From Granulicella arctica (GTDB taxonomy: Bacteria > Acidobacteriota > Terriglobia > Terriglobales > Acidobacteriaceae), in the NCBI RefSeq assembly GCF_013410065.1, contig NZ_JACCCW010000002.1, positions 868,001 to 932,000 of the forward strand: a DNA stretch of 64,000 bases. The letters run 5' to 3'. The notes beneath the pieces are model-generated. The model had not been told where the DNA came from, searched no databases, and saw only the letters and a list, made by a program, of their open reading frames with translations. Position 1 is the first letter of the stretch. Each line of letters starts with the position of its first letter. Below, piece by piece: positions 35,685 to 44,477 of this stretch. Position numbers and translations under genes: made by a program.

Positions 35685-37586
35685 TCAGTCCGGGTCTGCT
35701 GCTTCGTGGGTGAGTGCAGGAGTGAAGGCGATACGCGGGCCGGCAAGTCTGTCCGGACGTTGGCGGATTATGTGCGGCGTAAGCAGGAGAACGAGTTGGC
35801 TGGAGTCCGCTTCCACGGTCTGGTCTGAGGCACTCTGAAACCCAGGTAGATCACTGAGGCCAGGAATGCCGTTGATGGCGCGCGCCTCGGAGCGGGTGAT
35901 GTTGCTGAGGATGAGAGCCGTCTCGCCATTCTTGACGGTGACATCGGAGACGAGCTGACGACTGTCGAGGATGGGGATATTGTCGAGCGAACCTCCGGCC
36001 AGGGCTTCGATCTTCAGGTCCAGCTTGAGGTTGACCTCGCCCGTCGTGGTCACCGCGGGAGTTGCTTTGAGGGTTAGTCCGAGATCTTCGTACTGAATCT
36101 GCGGGATCGTTGTCACGGAAGAGGAGCCGAGCAGGGAAGCGACGCTGACGCCGTTGATGGTGAGGCCCGAGAGCGAGGACGAGGTGGTGGAGCCACTGGA
36201 GTAGGTGGAGGTAGTGATAGGGTAGCGACTACCGATCCGGAAATCGGCGGCCTGCCTGTCCGTAACACGGAGCTGGATGTCGTCGAGCGCGCGGGTATCG
36301 CTTGAGGTGAGGCCGAAGTTGAGGGTCGCCCCACCTGTTGCATAAACGCCCGTCGTCGTAATGCCGCCGCCGAAGATGCCTACTGTGTTTGAGAGCAGGG
36401 TGCTGGTGACGGCACCGGAACCGATCAGGTACTCCGCAATCTGAAGGACACTTGCGGTAGAGGAGATGAGTCCAGCGGCGATAGCTTCGTTGACGAGGGT
36501 TTGATTCGCGGTGACCAGACTTTGCGCCTGGCTGGCGACGTTGTAGGCGCCAATCTGCTGCGGCAGGCTGACGCCAGTGGTGCGGTCGTGGGTAATAGCG
36601 ACTGAATAGAGCTTGAGCTCGATCAGTACCTCGGCTGTACCGTCAAGTAGATCAGCCAGTGTCAGGTTGACGGCCTTGATGGACTGTTCCGGTGCACGGA
36701 TGACGAGGGCACCGGCACCGTTTTCGACCGTGACCTGCTTGATATCGAAGATGTTGCGGACGAGGTTGCCGAGGTCGCTCATCTGTGTCGTGCTCATGCC
36801 GGAGACGTAGATGGTCTCCTGCATCTGGCGCTCCAGCCGCTGGCGATTTTCGGGTGTATCCCGCGCTATGAGGATGCTGGTGGGTTCAAGAGGGACGGCG
36901 AAGAGCTGGCCCATCTGGAACAGGGCTGGCATAGCCTGCGCGTAGGTTGCATCATCGAGATCGAGCCGGATGCTGTCATGTTTGACGGAGTCGTCAAAGT
37001 ATGCCCGAACGCCGTAGGAGACGGCAACGTCGCGGATAACGGTCTGGATATCCGTATGGACGTGAAAGCTTTTGATTGCCGAGGTTGGGGTAAGGGTGAT
37101 GGCGCCAGCCAGCGCAGGGCCCTCGGCCAGCCAGGGCTCCTTGGGCGGCGATGTGGGCTCGGCGTGCTCGATGACAAGATCGTTATGTGGATCGAGCGCG
37201 CGCGCCTGTGTCAGAAGGGTCTCAGCCTGATCGGGATGGCCAAGTAAACGCTCCCGGCCTGCATGCTGGACCAGGTCGGTGACATGATGCTCATGAGCGA
37301 GGGCAAGCGCCATCAGATAATCATGATTGCCGGGATTGAGCTTGAGGGCGCGAGTAAAATGCTTCTCCGCAGCAGGGTAGTCACGGCGATCGAGCATCTT
37401 AGCGCCTTCGAGATAGGCGTCGGCAGCCTGTTTCTTCTGCTTATCGGTCGGGGAGGGTGTTGTGACGGTTACAGCGGTCGAAGACTGAGCACGGATCGCT
37501 GACGGGACGACCAGAAGGCACGCTGAAGCCAGCGCTACTCCGGCTTGAACCCGAAAGAGCCGACGAGACTGAAAGAGATGCGTCAT
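35685..37586 (-). CDS. Secretin (GspD/PilQ-like) with N-terminal TPR
   Basis: This 633-aa outer-membrane channel protein has a signal peptide ending near residue 33. A TPR region follows (DAYLEGAKMLDRRDYPAAEK ... HFTRALKLNPGNHDY), then STN/N-type domains (IQTVIRDVAVSYGVRAYFDD), a conserved N1-like domain (TTQMSDLGNLVRNIFDIKQV) and the secretin core ending LVLLLTPHIIRQR. Such proteins form the exit pore of type II secretion or type IV pili. No other secretion or pilus gene is next to it; its neighbour, 27 bases upstream, is a Fis-type regulator gene. It may be an orphan secretin or belong to a system encoded elsewhere. The TPR start is unusual for GspD. Confidence 0.85.
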   Translation of the reverse strand: MTHLFQSRRLFRVQAGVALASACLLVVPSAIRAQSSTAVTVTTPSPTDKQKKQAADAYLEGAKMLDRRDYPAAEKHFTRALKLNPGNHDYLMALALAHEHHVTDLVQHAGRERLLGHPDQAETLLTQARALDPHNDLVIEHAEPTSPPKEPWLAEGPALAGAITLTPTSAIKSFHVHTDIQTVIRDVAVSYGVRAYFDDSVKHDSIRLDLDDATYAQAMPALFQMGQLFAVPLEPTSILIARDTPENRQRLERQMQETIYVSGMSTTQMSDLGNLVRNIFDIKQVTVENGAGALVIRAPEQSIKAVNLTLADLLDGTAEVLIELKLYSVAITHDRTTGVSLPQQIGAYNVASQAQSLVTANQTLVNEAIAAGLISSTASVLQIAEYLIGSGAVTSTLLSNTVGIFGGGITTTGVYATGGATLNFGLTSSDTRALDDIQLRVTDRQAADFRIGSRYPITTSTYSSGSTTSSSLSGLTINGVSVASLLGSSSVTTIPQIQYEDLGLTLKATPAVTTTGEVNLKLDLKIEALAGGSLDNIPILDSRQLVSDVTVKNGETALILSNITRSEARAINGIPGLSDLPGFQSASDQTVEADSSQLVLLLTPHIIRQRPDRLAGPRIAFTPALTHEAADPD

Positions 37587-37613
37587 GTGCTGCTGGTTAG
37601 ACGTGGCCGGCGG

Positions 37614-37898
37614 CTATCGGGCGTTGACGATGCTTTGCAGCCGAGGACGCTCGCTCACTGGGGGACGCCGCATGCCGCTGCGAATCTGCGCGGTGTCCAT
37701 ATCGAGCTCGGCGAGGGTGCGGCTCAGGGTGTTGCGGTGCATGCCTAGCTCTTCGGCTGCCTTGCACTGGTTGCCCTTGTGGTGCGACAGGACCTCGAGG
37801 AGGTAACGCTTCTTGAACTGCCGGACTGCATCCGCGTAGGGGATTCCAGCGCTGTGCATCTGCGTAATGATTGCGTCCAGTTCGCGTTTCAAAGTCAC
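37614..37898 (-). CDS. Fis-type helix-turn-helix regulator
   Basis: This 94-aa protein consists mainly of a Fis/NtrC C-terminal helix-turn-helix: VRQFKKRYLLEVLSHHKGNQ then AAEELGMHRNTLSRTLAEL. No receiver or AAA+ domain is attached. The tail is rich in Arg and Pro. A GTG at 37898 or a TTG at 37892 (GAGG 5 bases upstream) could start it. It precedes the secretin gene by 27 bases and may regulate it. E. coli Fis is a nucleoid protein of similar length, but the resemblance here is limited to the helix-turn-helix. Confidence 0.8.
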   Translation of the reverse strand: MTLKRELDAIITQMHSAGIPYADAVRQFKKRYLLEVLSHHKGNQCKAAEELGMHRNTLSRTLAELDMDTAQIRSGMRRPPVSERPRLQSIVNAR

Positions 37899-37940
37899 CT
37901 CACGTATAGCCCTGATGGAGTCTACTGCTCTATTGTGACC

Positions 37941-38504
37941 TCATTGTGGCTGCTTGATCCAGTCCGGTGCGTTGTGCTTGAGCTGCATGGCGCCACTGGA
38001 GATTTGCTGTTGCAGATCATGAGGTACAACGAAGGATACCCCATGCGCCCCCGCAAGGAAATAGGGAGATAGTTGAGATTTTGCAATTTGGCTCTGAACC
38101 CAGCTAGGTTGTGGGGTGAAAGCGACAAGAGCGAGCATGACGGCGACCGCAAGAAGGCATCCGCGGGCCAGTCCGAAGGCCGCCCCGAGCAGGCGATCGA
38201 TAAAACCTAGCCCGATGGCGTCCGCACCGGATCGCAGAAGCTTGCCGACCAGGCCGCAGAGGATCATGATGCCAATGGCAATAAGAAGGAAGGCGACGAT
38301 CTGGGCTGTCGCCCGGGGGGTAATCCAGCGGACGAGCTGGCCTGCGAGAGCATCGTAGTTCCAGCTCGCCAATAGGATGCCAGCGATAAGCCCAACGATC
38401 GAAAAGGCTTCGAGAAGGATGCCGCGCATAAAGGCCCGTACCGTGGAGTAGACGAGCAGAGCAATCAATAGCCAATCGAAGACGGTTAGGGCCGTGACGT
38501 TCAT
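37941..38504 (-). CDS. cvpA: CvpA-family membrane protein
   Basis: This 187-aa protein has four hydrophobic helices and the CvpA signature: FDWLLIALLVYSTVRAFMRG at the start, EAFSIVGLIAGILLA, and GFIDRLLGAAFGLARG in the middle. CvpA is needed for colicin V export in E. coli and is often located with purine genes. Here its ATG overlaps the purC stop (ATGA), so the two are translationally coupled. The C-terminal 60 residues are soluble and variable. Confidence 0.88.
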   Translation of the reverse strand: MNVTALTVFDWLLIALLVYSTVRAFMRGILLEAFSIVGLIAGILLASWNYDALAGQLVRWITPRATAQIVAFLLIAIGIMILCGLVGKLLRSGADAIGLGFIDRLLGAAFGLARGCLLAVAVMLALVAFTPQPSWVQSQIAKSQLSPYFLAGAHGVSFVVPHDLQQQISSGAMQLKHNAPDWIKQPQ

Positions 38505-39421
38505 ACCCCCAATCCTTCATCCAGCTCTTCGCTACCTGTAATGAGACGGAAGGCCTCGAGGTATTTCTCGCGGGTGCGCGTGATGACTTCGTCAGGCAGG
38601 GAGGGCGCCGGAGCCTGCTTGTTCCAGCGGATGCTCTCCAGGTAGTCGCGGACGTACTGCTTGTCGAAGGAGGGTTGCGGCCCACCGGGGCTGTAGCTTG
38701 CGGCTGGCCAGTAACGGCTGGAGTCCGGGGTCAGAACTTCGTCGGCGAGGGTTATCTGGCCATCGATCAGGCCAAACTCGAACTTTGTGTCGGCGAGGAT
38801 GAGCCCCTTCGTTGCGGCGTAGTCGCTGGCCTTCTTATAGATAGAGAGGGTGAGGGTGCGGAGCGCCACGGCATGCTCGCGGCCGATGGTGAGGATCATC
38901 TGGTCGAAGGAGATGTTCTCATCGTGGCCGACGTTATTTTTGGCGGCAGGCGTGAAGATAGGCTCGGGAAGTCGGTCGGACTCGTGTAACCCTGCGGGGA
39001 GCGGAACTCCGCAGATCATACCGGTCTGCTGATAGTCCTTCCATCCGGAGCCGGAGAGATAGCCGCGCACAACGCATTCGACGGGGAACATCTGCGCCCG
39101 GCGGACGACCATACTGCGTCCGGCTACCTGAGAAAGAAACGGCTGGAGCTCGGCAGGGAACTGTGCCGCCTCTGCGGTGATGAGGTGGTTCCGGGTTAGG
39201 TCGCCCAGGAAGTCGAACCAGAAGAGCGAAAGCTGAGTGAGAATCTTGCCTTTGTCGGGAATACCGCTGCCGAGGACGTGGTCAAAGGCGGAGATACGGT
39301 CGCTGGCGACGAAGAGAAGATCAGCATCCGGTGCGGAGCCGAGTGAGTAGATATCGCGAACCTTGCCACGTGCGATGAGGGGAAGGTTGCCAAGTTCGGT
39401 CTGGAGAAGGGCATTAGACAT
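38501..39421 (-). CDS. purC: SAICAR synthetase (phosphoribosylaminoimidazole-succinocarboxamide synthase)
   Basis: This enzyme of de novo purine synthesis joins CAIR and aspartate with ATP to form SAICAR. It has about 306 residues from the ATG at 39421; an ATG at 39442 is in frame. Family motifs are ARGKVRDIY near the start, SDRISAFD, GIPDKGKILTQLS, VVRRAQMFPVECVVRGYLSG, and DTKFEFG ... LADEVLTPDSSRYW. No clear ribosome-binding site precedes either ATG. It is transcribed divergently from the flagellar cluster and followed by cvpA with a 4-base overlap. Confidence 0.96.
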   Translation of the reverse strand: MSNALLQTELGNLPLIARGKVRDIYSLGSAPDADLLFVASDRISAFDHVLGSGIPDKGKILTQLSLFWFDFLGDLTRNHLITAEAAQFPAELQPFLSQVAGRSMVVRRAQMFPVECVVRGYLSGSGWKDYQQTGMICGVPLPAGLHESDRLPEPIFTPAAKNNVGHDENISFDQMILTIGREHAVALRTLTLSIYKKASDYAATKGLILADTKFEFGLIDGQITLADEVLTPDSSRYWPAASYSPGGPQPSFDKQYVRDYLESIRWNKQAPAPSLPDEVITRTREKYLEAFRLITGSEELDEGLGV

Positions 39422-39468
39422 CGTGCACACAGTATCGCGCATTCGGAGGCCGCGATATAGAGGGTAAC

Positions 39469-39484
39469 GAGAGTGACAACTCTC
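39469..39484. promoter_or_regulatory. Inverted repeat between purC and flgB
   Basis: GAGAGT-GACA-ACTCTC is a perfect 6-base inverted repeat in the 187-base divergent gap, 47 bases upstream of purC and 125 bases upstream of flgB. It could be an operator for either gene. Confidence 0.3.
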
Positions 39485-39608
39485 TGTATCGGCCGAAGGA
39501 GGTTGTTCCGGGGAGGAAAGATGGGGGTTGCAGATAAGAGCTCTCTCATCCGGTAGTGCTGCGTTTTGGCCGTTGGACTGCTTTTCTCTCGTGCGAGGGC
39601 TGACGTGT

Positions 39609-39959
39609 ATGCAGACAACAACGTTGTTAAGTGACGCTCTGGGACGGTATCTGGACCTGGCCAGCGATCAGTTAAAGCTGACGGCGAGCAACATGGCGAA
39701 CATCGATACGCCGGGGTATAAGACGCTGGACTTCGACTTCGAACAGGAGTTCATGCGGCAGCAGGCTGGCATGGATCTGGCAGGTCCACAGGTGACGGCG
39801 GTTGACGGGCTGGTCGCAAGGCCGGACGGCAATAACGTCTCGATGGATCGCGAGGGTATGCAGCTCGCGAAGGCGCAACTCAAGTTCAGGATGGGCGAGG
39901 AGCTGTTGAAGCACGAATTTTCGAGCGTCATGTCGGCGATCCACGCGGAGACGAAGTAG
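39609..39959 (+). CDS. flgB: Flagellar basal-body rod protein FlgB
   Basis: This 116-aa proximal rod subunit is the first gene of the flagellar cluster. N-terminal rod signature: ASDQLKLTASNMANIDTPGY. The C-terminal helix (AKAQLKFRMGEELLKHEFSS) pairs with it in the assembled rod. I chose the ATG at 39609, with GAGGG about 9 bases upstream; upstream in-frame starts would add non-homologous residues. It ends 2 bases before flgC. Confidence 0.95.
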   Translation: MQTTTLLSDALGRYLDLASDQLKLTASNMANIDTPGYKTLDFDFEQEFMRQQAGMDLAGPQVTAVDGLVARPDGNNVSMDREGMQLAKAQLKFRMGEELLKHEFSSVMSAIHAETK

Positions 39960-39961
39960 CC

Positions 39962-40444
39962 ATGAATCTTTTTGGGGTAATGGATGTGAGCGGATCGGCA
40001 CTGAAGGCCGAGCGAGTGCGGGCGGAGGTGGTGGCGGCGAACATGGCCAACGCAGAGACGACGCGCACTGAGGACGGAGGGCCGTATCAGCGCAAGCATG
40101 TGGTCTTCGAGGCCGAGGGCGGCGCGGGAAGCTTTCAGCAGTCGTTGCTGAGCCGCATTGGTAATGGGACGAGCTCCGGCATGTTGAGCACTTCTTCCTC
40201 GGCGGACAACATTGCAGGCGGCGTGGCGGTAACGGGTGTGATCTCCGACCAAAGTGCGCCTCTAAGGCGGTTCGATCCGCAGCACCCGGACGCGGGGCCG
40301 GATGGGTATGTCGATTATCCGGATATCAATCCGCTGACCGAGATGGTGGACCTAATGGGCGCTACTCGGGCGTATGGGATGAATGCATCGGCGGTGCAGG
40401 CGGAGAAGGGTATGTTCACCGCGTCGCTCGACCTTTTGAAGTAG
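39962..40444 (+). CDS. flgC: Flagellar basal-body rod protein FlgC
   Basis: This 160-aa rod subunit has the N-terminal motif LKAERVRAEVVAANMANAET and a conserved C-terminus (DINPLTEMVDLMGATRAYGM). It is slightly longer than usual because of a Ser/Gly-rich insert at about residues 65-85. It follows flgB directly. Confidence 0.95.
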   Translation: MNLFGVMDVSGSALKAERVRAEVVAANMANAETTRTEDGGPYQRKHVVFEAEGGAGSFQQSLLSRIGNGTSSGMLSTSSSADNIAGGVAVTGVISDQSAPLRRFDPQHPDAGPDGYVDYPDINPLTEMVDLMGATRAYGMNASAVQAEKGMFTASLDLLK

Positions 40445-40477
40445 TACGAAACAGATGGGATAGATGAGGAGAAGGTA

Positions 40478-40804
40478 ATGATTGGGATCGATCAGATTGC
40501 GAGTGCGGTTCAAGGGATGACGGCGGGGAGTGGAGCGACGGTGCTCTCGGGATTACCGGGCTCGGGTTCTGAGACTACTGCTGCTGTGCCGTTTGCCGGA
40601 GTATTTCAGGCGATGGCGCAGCAGACCGCGGCACTCGACAAGAAGGCATCGGACACGGTGACTGGGCTGCTGAACGGCTCTGGCGTTGAAGTGCATGACG
40701 CGATGATCGCCACGCAGAAGGCGGACATGGCCTTCGAGTTGGCGCTACAGGTGCGGAACAAGGCGGTCGGAGCGTATCAGCAGATGCTGAGCATGCAGTT
40801 TTAG
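40478..40804 (+). CDS. fliE: Flagellar hook-basal body complex protein FliE
   Basis: This 108-aa protein joins the MS ring to the rod. The conserved C-terminal half reads VHDAMIATQKADMAFELALQ then VRNKAVGAYQQMLSMQF. GAGGAGAAGG lies just before the ATG. Confidence 0.95.
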   Translation: MIGIDQIASAVQGMTAGSGATVLSGLPGSGSETTAAVPFAGVFQAMAQQTAALDKKASDTVTGLLNGSGVEVHDAMIATQKADMAFELALQVRNKAVGAYQQMLSMQF

Positions 40805-40849
40805 AACTCTCTAGCGCCATAACAAATTTTCCGGGGACACAGGATCGAG

Positions 40850-42649
40850 ATGGCAGAGACGGTACAGGTAACGGAAATCGAGCGGAAGGCGGTACCGGGT
40901 GCGCAGGGGGTTCCCGGAGCCGGAGCCGCGCAGAAGGCGGTCGCGATGACCTCTGCGCTGCGGGAGCGGGTGATGGCGCTGCCTCCGAGCAAACGGACTT
41001 GGCTGATCGCGACGGTGTGCGTGATTGCGGCGGGATTGGCTGCGATGGCATGGTTTGTGCAGCGGCCGGACTGGAAGGTGCTCTTCTCCGGACTCGAGAG
41101 CAAGGATGTACAGCAGGTCTCGCAGGAGCTGGCTACAGCGGGTATTCCGTACCAGCTTTCAGCAGACGGAGCCGGTGTTGAGGTGCCGGCGGAGATGCTC
41201 GACAAGGCTCGCATGGAGGTTGCGGCGAAGGGTATGCCGCAGACCGGGCGGATGGGTTTCGAACTCTTCGATAAGCCGAACTGGGTAGGCAGCGAGTTCG
41301 ACGAGCGGGTGAACTATCAGCGTGCGCTCGAAGGAGAGCTCGAACACACGATCGGGACGCTGGGTGCGGTACGGTCCGCACGGGTACACCTCGTACTGCC
41401 ACAACCTTCATTATTTCTGGCGCAGGAGAAGATGGCGAAGGCCTCGGTCGTGCTGAAGCTGAAGCGCTCCGCGATGGACCCGGACGAGGCGGATTCGATT
41501 CGCAGTCTGGTCGCAGGTGCGGTCGAAAACCTGAGTCCGGATCAAGTGACGCTGGTTGATGCGGATGGCCGCGTAAACCTGAAGCCGAAGTCGGCGGGCG
41601 GTGTGGAAGATGCGGAGGTTGAGCAGGCTCTCGAGGCGAAGCTGGTGGCGATGCTCGAGCCGCTGGCTGGGCGCGACAACGTGCGAGCTTCGGTGAATGT
41701 GAGCTACGACCAGGGCAGTGAAGAACGCACGGACGAGATCTACGACCCAACGCAGGCTGCGCCGGTGAGCATGCAGAAGAGCGAGCAGACTGCGGGAGGA
41801 CAATCGCGGCCGAGCGGAGTGCCGGGGACGGCGAGCAATACACCTGCTGGCTCTGCGCAGGGTGCAGTTGCAGGCTCGACGGCAGCAGCCGCTCCCGGAA
41901 CTCCGCCGTTGCTCCAGAAGGACTCGTTACCGGTATATCCGCAGGCAAACGCTCAGGGACAAAGCCTGAAGGAAGAGAACGGAACCTATGCGGTGACCAA
42001 GCACATGATTCACACTGAGCAGGGGCCAGGCCGAGTGCGGCGCATTACAGCAGCGGTGCTCGTGAACGACCGCATGGTCACTGAAGGTGCTGGCAAGCTC
42101 GAACATACGGCGTGGAAGCCCCGCAGCGGTGAAGAGATGCATCGGCTCGAGGAGCTGGCGCAGGCAGCGGTTGGTTTCGACTCGAGACGCGGCGATCAGG
42201 TCGTGATGCAAAACGTCAGCTTCAGTTCTAATCAGCCGGAGAGCAGACCTACACCGCTGAACAAAGCGTTTGAAGAGGCGAAAGGTATTCTCCGCGCACA
42301 GCCTGGACTGTTGCGAACAGTGATGATGGGTATCTGCGGGTTACTTTTGGTTCTTTTTGTGCTGCGTCCGGCAGTTCGCCAGGTAACGGCTACGTTGAGC
42401 GAGCCGATGATGTTGACAAGCAGCGATAGCGATTTGATGCCTCAATTGATTGCTCCTCCTGCCGAGGACAAAGATGAGGAATCACACGATGCATCGGAGA
42501 GGATAGAGCAGTTGATGGAGCCGCGAGTCAGAGTGCTCGGTCCACGAGATGCCATCTATGACTATGTCGCGGCGAGCGTGCGACGAGATGCAGCGCAAAG
42601 TACACGCCTGCTTGAAGCATGGATCGGAACCTCTGGGGAGAGCGAATGA
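40850..42649 (+). CDS. fliF: Flagellar MS-ring protein FliF
   Basis: This 599-aa protein oligomerises into the MS ring. Two transmembrane helices are visible: WLIATVCVIAAGLAAMAWFV (about residues 47-66) and VMMGICGLLLVLFVLRPAV (about 490-508). Between them lie the ring-building domains (VLFSGLESKDVQQVSQELA, GFELFDKPNWVGSEFDERVN, ARVHLVLPQPSLF, SVNVSYDQ). A Gly/Pro/Ala/Thr-rich loop of about 55 residues follows. The C-terminal tail (AIYDYVAASVRRDAAQSTRL) is the FliG-binding segment. It ends in an ATGA overlap with fliG. Confidence 0.96.
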   Translation: MAETVQVTEIERKAVPGAQGVPGAGAAQKAVAMTSALRERVMALPPSKRTWLIATVCVIAAGLAAMAWFVQRPDWKVLFSGLESKDVQQVSQELATAGIPYQLSADGAGVEVPAEMLDKARMEVAAKGMPQTGRMGFELFDKPNWVGSEFDERVNYQRALEGELEHTIGTLGAVRSARVHLVLPQPSLFLAQEKMAKASVVLKLKRSAMDPDEADSIRSLVAGAVENLSPDQVTLVDADGRVNLKPKSAGGVEDAEVEQALEAKLVAMLEPLAGRDNVRASVNVSYDQGSEERTDEIYDPTQAAPVSMQKSEQTAGGQSRPSGVPGTASNTPAGSAQGAVAGSTAAAAPGTPPLLQKDSLPVYPQANAQGQSLKEENGTYAVTKHMIHTEQGPGRVRRITAAVLVNDRMVTEGAGKLEHTAWKPRSGEEMHRLEELAQAAVGFDSRRGDQVVMQNVSFSSNQPESRPTPLNKAFEEAKGILRAQPGLLRTVMMGICGLLLVLFVLRPAVRQVTATLSEPMMLTSSDSDLMPQLIAPPAEDKDEESHDASERIEQLMEPRVRVLGPRDAIYDYVAASVRRDAAQSTRLLEAWIGTSGESE

Positions 42650-43737
42650 TGGGAGCCACCGCGCAGTTCAACATGACCGAGACAAAGCGGCCGAATCCAT
42701 TGCTTCTACCGGTAGAGGCAGGTTTTGCGCCAGCAGAGATGCCGGGTATTCGCAAGGCGGCGATCCTGATGGTGGCGCTTGGAGAAGAGCTGGCCAAGTC
42801 GATGTTTCAAAGCCTGTCGGATACAGACGTGCGTCGTCTGACCGATGAAATTACGAGGCTGGGAGAGGTTCCCGCGCTGCAATCGGCGCAGGTACTGACG
42901 GAGTTCTACGGTCTGCTGGAGACGCGGGAGCACATGCTGCGCGGCGGTACGGAGTATGCGCTTAAGCTGCTGACCGAGGCCTTTGGTTCACAGCGCGCCG
43001 AAGCACTCCTGGCGCAGGTCAAGGGAATGCAGCAGCGGTCGACGGGTGACCTGGCGATACTGCAAAGAATGGAACCACACCAGTTGAGCAAGTTTCTGGA
43101 GAACGAACACCCGCAAACCGTGGCTCTGGTACTAGCTCACCTGGACCCCAAGCGCGGATCAACGGTACTGATGCATCTGAAGGAGACGGTTCGAGTGGAT
43201 GTAGTGAAGCGTCTCGCTGAGATGAGGCAGTTCTCGCCGGAGATGGCGCAGACGGTGGCTCTGGTACTGCATCGGCAGATGGAGGCGCTGGGCTCGAGTG
43301 GGCGTCGCTCGTACTCGGGTTTCAAGGCTGTCGCAGAGTTGATGAATAGGCTGGAGCCGGGAGCGAGCAAAGGAATTCTCGAAGAGATCGAATCAAATGA
43401 ACCGGAGCTGGCCATCGGTATTCGGAACCTGATGTTTACCTTTGAAGACCTGCTAACTGTGCCACCACAGAGCATACGAGAGCTGGTTGGTGCAGTGGAT
43501 AAAAGGGTTCTCGCGCTGGCATTGAAGGGAGCGAAGGAGAACTTGAAGGCGTATCTCTTTCAGGCGATGAGCTCACGTGGAATGGAGATGTTGAAAGAGG
43601 ATATGGACGTGATGGGGCCGGTTCGAGGCAAGGATGTAAGCGCGGCCCAGCAAGAACTGCTATCGCTGGCACGCAAGATGGAAAGCGAAGGGAAACTGGT
43701 TTTGAAGCTGGAGGCTGACAATGATCTCACCATCTGA
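42646..43737 (+). CDS. fliG: Flagellar motor switch protein FliG
   Basis: This 363-aa C-ring protein couples the stator to rotor movement. It has the family order: N-domain (MPGIRKAAILMVALGEELA), middle domain with LENEHPQTVALVLAHLDP, and C-domain with the motif FEDLLTVPPQSIRELVGAVD plus charged helix DKRVLALALKGAKENLK. I chose the ATG at 42646, which overlaps the fliF TGA and has GGGGAG 5 bases upstream. An in-frame ATG at 42619 is less likely. Confidence 0.96.
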   Translation: MMGATAQFNMTETKRPNPLLLPVEAGFAPAEMPGIRKAAILMVALGEELAKSMFQSLSDTDVRRLTDEITRLGEVPALQSAQVLTEFYGLLETREHMLRGGTEYALKLLTEAFGSQRAEALLAQVKGMQQRSTGDLAILQRMEPHQLSKFLENEHPQTVALVLAHLDPKRGSTVLMHLKETVRVDVVKRLAEMRQFSPEMAQTVALVLHRQMEALGSSGRRSYSGFKAVAELMNRLEPGASKGILEEIESNEPELAIGIRNLMFTFEDLLTVPPQSIRELVGAVDKRVLALALKGAKENLKAYLFQAMSSRGMEMLKEDMDVMGPVRGKDVSAAQQELLSLARKMESEGKLVLKLEADNDLTI

Positions 43738-44461
43738 TGCAGAGGCTGGAATACACGGAAGTGTCGCAGAAACTCTATCGAAGCAGCGATGGCGTGAGGG
43801 GTCCATCCTTCCTCTGGAGTTCGAGGCGATCGATCATCCGCTGCGTCGCCGGACCGATTGGATGCTGAGCAGTAACGACGACATCGACGCGCAGAACGCG
43901 CGGCTACGAGAGGAGATCGTCTCACTCGAGACGCGCTTCCACTTGCAGAGCCAGCATCTCGCGATGCAGATAGCCGAAGCTCGCGTAGAGGCTAGGCTCG
44001 AGGCGCGGCAGGAGTGGGAGTTAGAGCTGGAGGGCTGCGTAATGCAGGAACGTGAGCGGGTTGCGCGGACCTGTGCGGACTTCACGAAGAAGCGCACGAG
44101 CTACTTTGCGGCGATCGAGGGCGAGGTCGTGCGGCTGGCGCTGGCGATTGCGGCGCGGGTGTTGCATCGGGAGGCTAAGCTCGACCCTTTGCTTCTTAGC
44201 GCGGTCGTGCGGTTGGCGCTAGAAAAGGTAGCGGACGACAGCGGCGCGGTGTTGCATGTTCCCGAGAAGCAGGTTGAGGCTTGGCGCGCTCTGCTGGCGG
44301 CTGAGAGCGAGTCAACGGCACAGGTGATCGGCGACGAAAAGATGGCCTCGGACGGGTGCGTCCTCGAGACCAGTGTCGGGCGTGTGGAGTTGGGAGTCGT
44401 GGTTCAGCTTGAGGAGATCGAAAAAGGCTTCTTCGATCTGTTGCAGCAAAGGCCCGCATAG
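43721..44461 (+). CDS. fliH: Flagellar assembly protein FliH
   Basis: This 246-aa negative regulator of the export ATPase FliI has a central coiled-coil (about residues 55-115) rich in Glu, Arg and Ala, and a C-terminal domain (VRLALAIAARVLHREAKLDP ... LALEKVADD ... VLETSVGRVELGV). It overlaps fliG by 17 bases and precedes fliI, the usual order. Confidence 0.9.
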   Translation: MISPSDAEAGIHGSVAETLSKQRWREGSILPLEFEAIDHPLRRRTDWMLSSNDDIDAQNARLREEIVSLETRFHLQSQHLAMQIAEARVEARLEARQEWELELEGCVMQERERVARTCADFTKKRTSYFAAIEGEVVRLALAIAARVLHREAKLDPLLLSAVVRLALEKVADDSGAVLHVPEKQVEAWRALLAAESESTAQVIGDEKMASDGCVLETSVGRVELGVVVQLEEIEKGFFDLLQQRPA

Positions 44462-44477
44462 AGATCAAGGAGTAAGC

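Noticed and set aside
39528..39608. Upstream start for FlgB
   Set aside because: The added 27 residues are not like any rod protein, and the conserved FlgB N-terminus begins at 39609.
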